Source: Clostridiales bacterium (lineage in GTDB: Bacteria > Bacillota > Clostridia > TANB77 > CAG-508). From it: a DNA stretch of 13,505 nt. Shown here in pieces: positions 7,122 to 13,505 of the stretch (position 1 is the first letter of the stretch; each line of letters opens with the position of its first letter). The DNA lies in contig DXVF01000024.1 in the NCBI GenBank assembly GCA_019417465.1, positions 1 through 13,505 on the forward strand, given 5' to 3'. The translations under genes were made by a program, and so were the position numbers. The notes beneath the pieces are model-generated. The model ran no database searches. It was given only the letters and a program-made list of their open reading frames with translations, and was not told the DNA's origin.

Positions 7122-8195
7122 ATGTTGATAAGTAATATAAAATTACAAAATTTTAGGAATTATAAAGATTTAGATTTAGAATTAAACAAAGGAATTAATA
7201 TATTTTTTGGAGATAATGCACAAGGGAAGACTAATATATTAGAATCCATATTTTTATGTTCTATAGGAAAGTCTTTTAGAACTAATAAAGAAAAAGAAGT
7301 AATAAAATTAGGTGAAACTTATACAAAAATCAGTATAGACTATGAAAAAAGTGATAGAAATGGTAAAGTAGATTACGAATTGTCAAATAAAAAGAATATT
7401 AAAATTAATGGAGTAAGGATAAAAAAATTAAGTGAGTTATTAGGCAATATTAATATAGTTATTTTTACACCAGATGATATAAATATTCTAAAGGGCGGTC
7501 CTGCAGGAAGAAGAAGATTTTTAGACATGATGATAGGACAATTAAAACCAGCTTATGTATATAACTTAAATATGTATTTAAAATTTTTAGAACAGAGAAA
7601 CAATTATTTGAAACAGATAAAATTAGAAAATAAACCAATAGATATGTTAGAAATATGGAATGAGAAAATTATTGAATACGCAGAAAAAGTATATAAATAT
7701 AGAAATGAATTTATGAATATCATAAAAAGTAAAATAAATGAAATTCATAGTGAGATTACTGACAAAAGGGAGATAATAGAAATAGAATACATATCTGATT
7801 ATGTAAATCAAGAAGATTTTAGAAAAAAGTTACATAATTCTGAAAAAATAGATATCATTAGAGGATTTACAACAAAAGGTATACATAAAGATGATTTTGT
7901 ATTAAAAATAGACAATAAACCAATAAATATATATGGATCACAAGGTCAAAATAGAACAGCAATTCTTTCCTTAAAAATTTGCGAACTACAAGTAATATAC
8001 GAAGAAATTGGGGAATATCCAATATTATTATTAGATGATTTTATGTCCGAACTAGATGAAAAAAGGAGAAAAAGTTTCTTAAAAAACATAGAAGATATTC
8101 AAGTAATTATAACATGTACACAAAAAATGGAACTAGAGAACAAAAATTATAGTAGTTATTTTGTAAAAAGAGGAGAAATTGTTAAATTTACATAA
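7122..8195 (+). CDS. recF: DNA replication and repair protein RecF
   Basis: RecF is an SMC-like ATPase that loads RecA at gapped DNA with RecO and RecR. The 357-residue product shows Walker A GDNAQGKT (30-37), the ABC-type signature YGSQGQNRTA (271-280), Walker B ILLLDDF (301-307) and the D-loop SELD (309-312). I chose the ATG at 7122, which gives the usual MLISNIKLQNFRNY start and sits 6 bases behind GAGG (7112-7115). A TTG at 7110 would overlap that ribosome binding site. The gene follows dnaN with no S4-domain yaaA gene in between and is followed by gyrB after 72 bases. Confidence 0.95.
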   Translation: MLISNIKLQNFRNYKDLDLELNKGINIFFGDNAQGKTNILESIFLCSIGKSFRTNKEKEVIKLGETYTKISIDYEKSDRNGKVDYELSNKKNIKINGVRIKKLSELLGNINIVIFTPDDINILKGGPAGRRRFLDMMIGQLKPAYVYNLNMYLKFLEQRNNYLKQIKLENKPIDMLEIWNEKIIEYAEKVYKYRNEFMNIIKSKINEIHSEITDKREIIEIEYISDYVNQEDFRKKLHNSEKIDIIRGFTTKGIHKDDFVLKIDNKPINIYGSQGQNRTAILSLKICELQVIYEEIGEYPILLLDDFMSELDEKRRKSFLKNIEDIQVIITCTQKMELENKNYSSYFVKRGEIVKFT

Positions 8196-8199
8196 ATAT

Positions 8200-8242
8200 A
8201 TACTTATTATTTCTTCAATAACTTTGAAAAAGAAATAAGTAT
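8200..8242 (+). repeat. Hairpin between recF and gyrB
   Basis: The arms at 8200-8215 and 8230-8242 pair over 13 bp with a three-base bulge in the left arm and a loop of about 14 bases. No U-run follows, so it is not a standard terminator. It ends about 9 bases before the gyrB ribosome binding site and could protect or tune the gyrB message. Confidence 0.45.
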
Positions 8243-8267
8243 TTAAGAGAAAGGAAATGATAAAACA

Positions 8268-10181
8268 ATGGAAAAATTTGAACACGAATATGGAGCTGAG
8301 CAAATACAAGTTTTAGACGGACTAGAACATGTAAGAAAAAGACCAGGAATGTATATAGGAAGTGTATCAATTAGAGGGTTACATCATTTAGTATATGAAA
8401 TTGTAGATAACTGTGTTGATGAAGCTTTAGCTGGTTATTGTACTAAAATAAAAATTGAAATAGAACCAGGAAATGTAATTTCAGTTGAGGATAACGGAAG
8501 AGGAATTCCAGTAGAAATCCATTCAAAGACAAAGATATCAGCAGCAGAGACTGTATATACACAATTAAATGCAGGAGGAAAGTTTGGAGGAGATAGTGGA
8601 TATAAAGTTTCTGGCGGACTTCATGGTGTAGGTGCATCTGTTGTTAATGCTTTATCTGCTTGGGCAGAAGTTACCATTCAAAGAGATGGAGGAATTTTCC
8701 AGATGAAGTTTGAAAGAGGTAAAACTGTTCAAAAATTAACAAGAATAGGAGATTCTAATAAAACAGGTACTAGAGTAAGATTCTTAGCAGATGATACAAT
8801 ATTTGAAACATTAGAATATGATTACGAAACTCTAGAAAATAGATTTAGAGAAATGGCTTTTTTAACAAAAGGATTATTTATTAGTATTGAAGATAAGAGA
8901 GAAGAAAATCCTAAGAAAGCAGAGTTCTGTTTTGAAGGTGGATTAAATTCATTTGTTGAATATTTAAACAAAAATAAAGAAAAAATAAATCAAAAACCAG
9001 TGTATATAGAAAAAGATGGAGAAGTACCAGTTGAAATTGCATTTCAATATACAACAGCATATTCAGAAAATATTTATTCATTTGTTAATAATATTAATAC
9101 AGTTGAAGGGGGAACGCATTTAGAAGGATTTAAAAGAGCTTTAACCAAAACATTTAATGATTATGCAAAATCTCATAATATATTAAAAGAAAAAGATGGA
9201 AATCTTCAAGGAGAAGATATAAGAGAAGGAATAACAGCAGTTATTTCTGTAAAAGTAAGAGAGCCTCAATTTGAAGGACAAACTAAAACAAAGTTAGGTA
9301 ATAGTAATGTTACAGGAATTGTTCAAAGTTTAGTGAATGATGCTTTATCTACTTTTCTTGAAGAAAATCCAAGTGTTGCGAAAGCAATTTTGGAAAAATG
9401 TATAAGTGCTTCTAGAGCAAGAGAAGCTGCTAGAAAAGCAAGAGAATTAGTTAGAAGAAAAAATGCTTTAGAGTCTACTACCCTACCAGGAAAATTAGCA
9501 GATTGTAGTAGTAAAATACCTGAGGAATGTGAAGTATACATAGTTGAAGGAGATTCTGCTGGAGGAAGTGCTAAGCAAGGAAGAGATAGAAAATTTCAGG
9601 CAATTTTACCTCTTTGGGGGAAAATGTTAAATGTAGAAAAATCAAGAGCAGATAAAATATATAATAATGATAAATTGCAACCTGTTATTTTAGCAGTAGG
9701 TGCTGGTATTGGAGCAGATTTTGACATTAGTAAGATTAGATATGGAAAAGTAATAATTATGGCAGATGCTGATGTTGATGGTGCACATATTAGAACTTTA
9801 TTGTTAACATTTTTCTTTAGATATATGAGACCACTTATAGAAAATGGTAATGTTTATTTAGCTCAACCACCTTTATATAAACTATCGAAAAGAGGAATGA
9901 AAGATATTTATTGTTATACAGATGAAGATATGGAAAAGAATCTACAGGAAATAGGGAGAGATGGAGTTTCTATTCAAAGATATAAAGGGTTAGGAGAAAT
10001 GAATCCAGAACAGCTATGGGATACAACAATGAATCCAGAAACAAGAATCTTAGTAAAAGTAAAATTAGAAGATGCAATTAAAGCAGATGAAATATTTACA
10101 ATATTAATGGGAGATGAAATTGCACCAAGGAGAGAATTTATTGAAACAAATGCGAAATATGTAAAAAATTTAGATATTTAG
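8268..10181 (+). CDS. gyrB: DNA gyrase subunit B
   Basis: GyrB is the ATPase and TOPRIM subunit of gyrase, which introduces negative supercoils together with GyrA. The 637-residue product has normal length for Gram-positive GyrB. The GHKL ATPase domain shows Glu44 and Asn48, EDNGRG at 74-79 and the glycine-rich lid region GGLHGVGAS at 116-124, with QTKTKLGNS at 338-346 carrying the gamma-phosphate contact. The TOPRIM domain has VEGDSAGGSAKQGRDRK from 426 and DADVDGAHIRT from 500. The C-terminal QRYKGLGEMN is typical. AAGGA (8251-8255) lies 12 bases before the ATG. gyrA does not follow, although it commonly does in this lineage. Confidence 0.96.
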   Translation: MEKFEHEYGAEQIQVLDGLEHVRKRPGMYIGSVSIRGLHHLVYEIVDNCVDEALAGYCTKIKIEIEPGNVISVEDNGRGIPVEIHSKTKISAAETVYTQLNAGGKFGGDSGYKVSGGLHGVGASVVNALSAWAEVTIQRDGGIFQMKFERGKTVQKLTRIGDSNKTGTRVRFLADDTIFETLEYDYETLENRFREMAFLTKGLFISIEDKREENPKKAEFCFEGGLNSFVEYLNKNKEKINQKPVYIEKDGEVPVEIAFQYTTAYSENIYSFVNNINTVEGGTHLEGFKRALTKTFNDYAKSHNILKEKDGNLQGEDIREGITAVISVKVREPQFEGQTKTKLGNSNVTGIVQSLVNDALSTFLEENPSVAKAILEKCISASRAREAARKARELVRRKNALESTTLPGKLADCSSKIPEECEVYIVEGDSAGGSAKQGRDRKFQAILPLWGKMLNVEKSRADKIYNNDKLQPVILAVGAGIGADFDISKIRYGKVIIMADADVDGAHIRTLLLTFFFRYMRPLIENGNVYLAQPPLYKLSKRGMKDIYCYTDEDMEKNLQEIGRDGVSIQRYKGLGEMNPEQLWDTTMNPETRILVKVKLEDAIKADEIFTILMGDEIAPRREFIETNAKYVKNLDI

Positions 10182-10188
10182 AATTATT

Positions 10189-10237
10189 AATAGCAGATAA
10201 TAAAAAATTATTATCTGCTATTAGCTATAAAGCTAAT
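10189..10237 (+). repeat. Tandem hairpins after gyrB
   Basis: A perfect 15-bp stem (10189-10203 with 10208-10222, 4-base loop) begins 8 bases after the gyrB stop. It overlaps a second, 7-bp stem (10220-10226 with 10231-10237). The first could act as a 3' end stabiliser or an atypical terminator for gyrB. No U-run follows on the plus strand, so I do not call it an intrinsic terminator. Confidence 0.6.
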
Positions 10238-10317
10238 ATTAATCTTCAGCTAAAACTAATATACATAATTTCTAACCTAATATATATTACTATATAAATA
10301 AGCTATGCACCATATAT

Positions 10318-10342
10318 ATTAATCAGTTGCTCGACTATTAAT
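10318..10342. repeat. Hairpin with bulged base in the gene-free region
   Basis: ATTAAT, a bulged C and AGT (10318-10327) pair with ACT and ATTAAT (10334-10342) around a 6-base loop TGCTCG. Flanking AGCTAT and ATAGCT could close a longer structure (about 10301-10356). It supports the idea of a structured transcript here but is weak by itself in AT-rich DNA. Confidence 0.35.
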
Positions 10343-10811
10343 GCACACATAATAGCTAAATTCATCCTCGGAGGACTAATAGAAACCACTAAAAACATAC
10401 AAGAATAATCTTAACTTCGAATATAATATCTATAATTTAACCATAATATATTATAGCTTACATACAAATAATATACTCTCATCGCCGACAAATATTAACC
10501 AATGATTAGCAAATATTTATCTTTGCTCGAATAATAAAAAACTTAAAATTAAATCTAATATTACTCTTAGTTCAACTAATATTAACCTTATAATAATATT
10601 ATTATCAAAACAAAAAAAAATATTCAAAAAATTTAGAAAATAATAAATATAATTATTAATTATTTATTATTATTAAAATTTCATTAATAGCTATAAAATA
10701 AGTGTATTAATAGAACCTATTTTTACATAATTAATTTTAATTAAATAAAATACTATTTATTAAAAATGAGTAAAAATCACTTAAATGTCGAAAAATGATA
10801 CACGAAATATG

Positions 10812-10841
10812 TTGACAAATAACTTTTGAATATGCAATAAT
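10812..10841 (+). promoter_or_regulatory. Promoter of the VirB4-like operon
   Basis: A perfect TTGACA (10812-10817) is followed after 18 bases by AATAAT (10836-10841) with TG at 10833-10834 as an extended -10. Transcription would start about 10848, leaving only a short leader before the ribosome binding site AAGGAAG at 10862-10868. Confidence 0.6.
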
Positions 10842-10874
10842 AAAAATATAAAATAAAAAGAAAGGAAGATAAAA

Positions 10875-11423
10875 ATAGATAAAAAAATCAATTCAGTACA
10901 AAATTGGTTACCATTCGAAAGAATAATAGAAGAAGGAATTATAAAAATGAAAAATGGTAATTATGTAAAAATTATTAAAGTTATACCTATAAATTTTAAT
11001 CTAAAATCCGATTTAGAAAAAGAATCAATATTAAATTCTTATAAAATTTTCTTAAAAACTTGTAATTTCGATATACAAATTATTATTCAAAGTAATAAAG
11101 AAGATTTATCTAATCATATTTCCAAAATAAAAGATAAATGTAAATTAGAATCAAATGAAATAATTAATATTTCAGAAAATTATATTAAATATATCTATAA
11201 TTTAAATTCTAAAAAAAGTTCTTCAAGTAAAAATTATTTTATTCTAATAAAAAAATCTCCAATAATAAAAGAAAATGATAATGAAAATATAATAATAAGC
11301 GAATTAAACGATCAATTTTACAAAATAAAAGAATGTTTGGCAAGATGTGGTAATAGTGTATTTGAAATAAAAGAAAGAGATGTAATTATAAATATATTAA
11401 ATTCTTTTTTTAATAAAAAATAG
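10875..11423 (+). CDS. TrsD/TraD-like conjugation (T4SS) protein, apparent ATA start
   Basis: This 182-residue soluble protein (from ATA at 10875) resembles the TrsD/TraD proteins that precede the VirB4-type ATPase in Gram-positive conjugation clusters and the N-terminal part of VirB4-like ATPases. Recognisable stretches are SVQNWLPFERIIEEGIIK near the N-terminus, IKVIPINFNLKSDLEKE, and CNFDIQIIIQSNKEDLSNHI. There is no signal peptide or membrane segment. The first ATG in frame is at 10947, which would remove 24 residues including the recognisable WLPFE stretch. Upstream of it lie no ATG, GTG or TTG, only ATA, ATC and ATT. AAGGAAG (10862-10868) points to ATA at 10875. An accidental AAGGA (10933-10937) also precedes the ATG, so a short form is possible. 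The role in the complex is inferred from family and neighbour, not known. Confidence 0.65.
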   Translation: MDKKINSVQNWLPFERIIEEGIIKMKNGNYVKIIKVIPINFNLKSDLEKESILNSYKIFLKTCNFDIQIIIQSNKEDLSNHISKIKDKCKLESNEIINISENYIKYIYNLNSKKSSSSKNYFILIKKSPIIKENDNENIIISELNDQFYKIKECLARCGNSVFEIKERDVIINILNSFFNKK

Positions 11424-11438
11424 AAAGAAGGGATAAAT

Positions 11439-13310
11439 ATTTTAGAAAAATTTCTAAAAAAAGACAATAAAAATATTTTTGGTACACATTTATATAAGGG
11501 AACAATCAATGAAAAAGATATGATAAGCCCTAGTTATATAAACATTTCAAATCCAAAATTTATTGAAATAAATGATATTTATTATTCTAGTTTACTAGTT
11601 GTAAATTATAATAGGGAACATAATGATTTATTATTAAAAGATATAATAAATAATAATATAAATATAAATATTTCTATATTTTATGAAAAAGAAGATGTAT
11701 ATAAAGTAATACGAGAACTAACCTATCATATAGGGAACGTAGGACTGGAAGTAAAAACATTAGCCAAAGATAGACAAGATGCGGATATAGCAGCTTTTAC
11801 ATATAATGATGCAAGATATATAAGAAAAGAGATACAAGTCAATAATGAAGATTTATATTATTTATATATTTATATGAATCTTTTCTCTAATAATAAAAAA
11901 GAACTAGAATATTCAATCAATCAAATTGAAGGTTTATGTCAAGCAAAAGGAATAATAACAAAAAGAGCATATTTTAGACAAGAAGCAGCATTTATAGCTT
12001 GTACTCCAAGTATGGAGAATAATAATTTGTTAAAAGAAGCTTCAAGAAGGAATATATTAACTAGTGGTTTAGTTGGTACATATCCTTTCATATCTTCATC
12101 AATATTTGAAGAGGAAGGTATATTTATAGGGACTAGTATTTACAATAATTCATTAATTTTTATAGATAGATATAATACTAGTAAATATAAAAATGCCAAT
12201 ATGTGTATATTTGGGACAAGTGGTGCAGGAAAATCGTACTATACTAAATTAATGATACTTAGATATAGATTATTTGGAATATATCAATATATTATAGACC
12301 CAGATAGAGAATATGAAAAATTGTGTGAAGCACTAAAAGGCACTATTATAAAAATTGGACCATCTTCAAATACATATATTAATATTTTTGATATAAGAGA
12401 AGATAGTATAGAAGAAAATAATATGGGTTTTTTAGCAACAAAGATAGCTAGATTAATTGCATTTTTCAATTTGATATTTGGTGAAATGAATGAAGAAGAA
12501 AAAGGAATAATTGAAGAAAAAATTATAGAGGTATATAAAGAAAAAGGGATAACATTTGATGATGAATCTTTATATAAAAATGATAAAGATAAAATAAATA
12601 TTAAACCAATTTTTAAAGAAACTAAAGATATGCCAATATTAGAAGATTTTTATAATATTTTAGATAAAAACGAAAATACAAAAAAATTTAAAATAAAATT
12701 AATACCATTTGTAAAAGGTTCTTTAAAATTTTTCAATAATTATACTAATATTCAACTAGAAAATAGAATTATTGTTGCAGATGTGTATGAATTGGGAGAA
12801 GAAAATTTACAATATGGGATGTTTCTTTTTACAGAGTTATTTTGGGATAAAATAAAAAAAAATAGAAATATAAAGAAAGCTATATATTTAGATGAAATAT
12901 GGAGATTGATAGGAGTAACTTCAAATAAAAATGTAGCGAGTTTTGTCTACAAAATATTTAAAACAATTAGAAAGTATGGAGGTAGTGCAGTAGCAATTAC
13001 ACAAGATGTAGTAGATTTATTTAGCTTAGATAATGGATCATATGGAAAAAGTATTTTAAATAATTCAAGTAATAAAATTTTCTTTTCACTTGAAGAAGAA
13101 AATATAAAAACGTTAGAAACATATACTAACTTAGCTAATAAAGAAAAAATAGAAATAAAATCTTTAAAAAGAGGAGAATGTTTAATTTTTGCTGGTGATA
13201 ATCATATATTAACAAAAATAGAATCTTCTGATATAGAAAAAACGTTAGTAGGAGGTGACATAAATGAAAAAAATTGTAACAGCATTGGGAAATCCAATTT
13301 TGAACAATGA
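11439..13310 (+). CDS. VirB4/TrsE-like type IV secretion ATPase, apparent ATT start
   Basis: VirB4-family ATPases power assembly of type IV secretion or conjugation machines at the inner face of the membrane. From ATT at 11439 the product is 623 residues. An N-terminal VirB4-like domain (about 1-240) is followed by the ATPase core with Walker A GTSGAGKS (259-266), Walker B AIYLDE (Asp485, Glu486) followed by IWRL, and the late AITQDV (from about 519, with Gln522). The first ATG is at 11520 with no well-placed ribosome binding site. AAGGG (11428-11432) lies 6 bases before ATT, giving the N-terminus MLEKFLKKDNKNIFGTHLYK. No ATG, GTG or TTG lies between. The frame is the same as that of the preceding gene, separated only by its TAG at 11421-11423. 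The last 47 bases overlap the next gene. Residues match the family well, so it looks functional. Confidence 0.85.
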   Translation: MLEKFLKKDNKNIFGTHLYKGTINEKDMISPSYINISNPKFIEINDIYYSSLLVVNYNREHNDLLLKDIINNNININISIFYEKEDVYKVIRELTYHIGNVGLEVKTLAKDRQDADIAAFTYNDARYIRKEIQVNNEDLYYLYIYMNLFSNNKKELEYSINQIEGLCQAKGIITKRAYFRQEAAFIACTPSMENNNLLKEASRRNILTSGLVGTYPFISSSIFEEEGIFIGTSIYNNSLIFIDRYNTSKYKNANMCIFGTSGAGKSYYTKLMILRYRLFGIYQYIIDPDREYEKLCEALKGTIIKIGPSSNTYINIFDIREDSIEENNMGFLATKIARLIAFFNLIFGEMNEEEKGIIEEKIIEVYKEKGITFDDESLYKNDKDKINIKPIFKETKDMPILEDFYNILDKNENTKKFKIKLIPFVKGSLKFFNNYTNIQLENRIIVADVYELGEENLQYGMFLFTELFWDKIKKNRNIKKAIYLDEIWRLIGVTSNKNVASFVYKIFKTIRKYGGSAVAITQDVVDLFSLDNGSYGKSILNNSSNKIFFSLEEENIKTLETYTNLANKEKIEIKSLKRGECLIFAGDNHILTKIESSDIEKTLVGGDINEKNCNSIGKSNFEQ

Positions 13311-13505
13311 ATTAAAAAAATACAAAGAATTTCAAATTATGATTAATGATATACAATATCAAGAAGCAATAATAGAGTTTTTAGAAATAGAAAAAAATAT
13401 AGATTATATAATTTTAAATGAAATATTACCAGGGACTATTACTATAGAAGAACTTATTAATAAAATAAAAATGAGGAATGAAAACATTGAAATAATTATA
13501 ATATT
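13264..13505 (+). CDS. Partial protein with pseudo-receiver-like N-terminus (CpaE/TadZ-like?)
   Basis: Eighty codons are visible before the window ends. The ATG lies 8 bases behind a perfect GGAGG (13251-13255), and the gene overlaps the end of the VirB4-like gene in another frame. The sequence MKKIVTALGNPIL, then DYIILNEILPG and an EELINKIK helix followed by IEIIII, follows the beta-alpha pattern of a response-regulator receiver domain. At the phosphorylation position the usual Asp appears to be Asn (YIILNEILPG). Such degenerate receivers precede ParA/MinD-like ATPase domains in CpaE/TadZ proteins that position secretion machines. The ATPase domain would lie outside the window, so this is a suggestion only. 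Cotranscription with the VirB4-like gene is likely. Confidence 0.6.
   Translation, partial: MKKIVTALGNPILNNELKKYKEFQIMINDIQYQEAIIEFLEIEKNIDYIILNEILPGTITIEELINKIKMRNENIEIIII

Larger units (their letters stand above)
10182..10811. other. Gene-free region between gyrB and the secretion operon
   Basis: No open frame here has both a usable length and a ribosome binding site on either strand, and I see no tRNA, rRNA or DnaA box. The first 420 bases or so (10201-10620) contain about 67 C and 26 G on the plus strand by hand count and are A-rich over T. This bias is opposite to the flanking plus-strand genes. The stretch also holds several hairpins and short GC-containing motifs (for example an 11-base inverted repeat of TCCTC and GAGGA near 10363-10375). 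The last 200 bases are almost pure A and T. It could be a decayed minus-strand gene, an unrecognised non-coding RNA or an integration scar; I cannot decide. Confidence 0.5.

Noticed and set aside
9601..9640. GyrB has PLWGKMLNVEK where Escherichia coli has a Lys in place of Trp
   Set aside because: As far as I recall, many Clostridia-type GyrB proteins carry Trp here, so it is normal variation.
10303..10398. A 31-codon minus-strand frame (MFLVVSISPPRMNLAIM...) in the gene-free region
   Set aside because: It looks somewhat protein-like but has no ribosome binding site, is very short and matches nothing I recognise. It may be a remnant.
10629..10677. Imperfect 21-bp AT-only inverted repeat
   Set aside because: It consists of low-complexity A and T only; such pairing is expected by chance in this composition and no U-run follows.
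1..13505. Alternative genetic code with TGA as Trp
   Set aside because: TGG encodes the conserved tryptophans, and TGA ends rnpA, yidC and the VirB4-like gene at the expected places.

Overview
The window is a replication-origin neighbourhood of a very AT-rich, low-GC Gram-positive bacterium (Firmicutes/Clostridia-like, standard stop usage with TGA, TAA and TAG all ending genes). This follows from the gene order mnmE-jag-yidC-yidD-rnpA-rpmH reading left and dnaA-dnaN-recF-gyrB reading right, with strong AGGAGG-type ribosome binding sites and TTATCCACA DnaA boxes. I cannot name a species; an uncultured gut-type lineage is plausible but is only an inference.

Left arm (133-3967, minus strand): one co-oriented cluster that starts at a strong promoter (about 4063-4034) and runs rpmH (L34), rnpA (RNase P protein), yidD, yidC (membrane insertase), jag (KH-R3H RNA-binding protein) and mnmE (tRNA U34-modification GTPase). 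A canonical terminator hairpin sits between rpmH and rnpA, and a weaker terminator-like structure lies between jag and mnmE. Bases 1-132 are extremely AT-rich and I see no gene there.

Origin (3968-4302 and 5645-5971): the origin is bipartite around dnaA. A DnaA-box cluster precedes dnaA. A second cluster in the dnaA-dnaN gap ends in two directly abutting perfect boxes, followed by a DnaA-trio-like CTA/ATA/CTA/CTA/CTG/CTA track and an AT-rich stretch that is the likely unwinding site. The reading frame of dnaA is broken by one extra base exactly at the Walker A motif.

Right arm (4303-10181, plus strand): dnaA, dnaN, recF and gyrB. The small S4-domain gene often found between dnaN and recF is absent.

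Accessory end (10182-13505): gyrB is followed by a roughly 690-base gene-free stretch. Its first 420 bases have the opposite G/C strand bias to the flanking genes and several hairpins. Next comes a promoter and a type IV secretion/conjugation-like operon: a TrsD-like protein, a VirB4/TrsE-like ATPase, and the start of a third gene that resembles a pseudo-receiver domain (CpaE/TadZ-like) and runs off the window. The most unusual point is that the first two genes of this operon have no ATG, GTG or TTG at the position expected from the ribosome binding site and protein similarity. They appear to start at ATA and ATT. They also lie in the same reading frame, separated by a single TAG.
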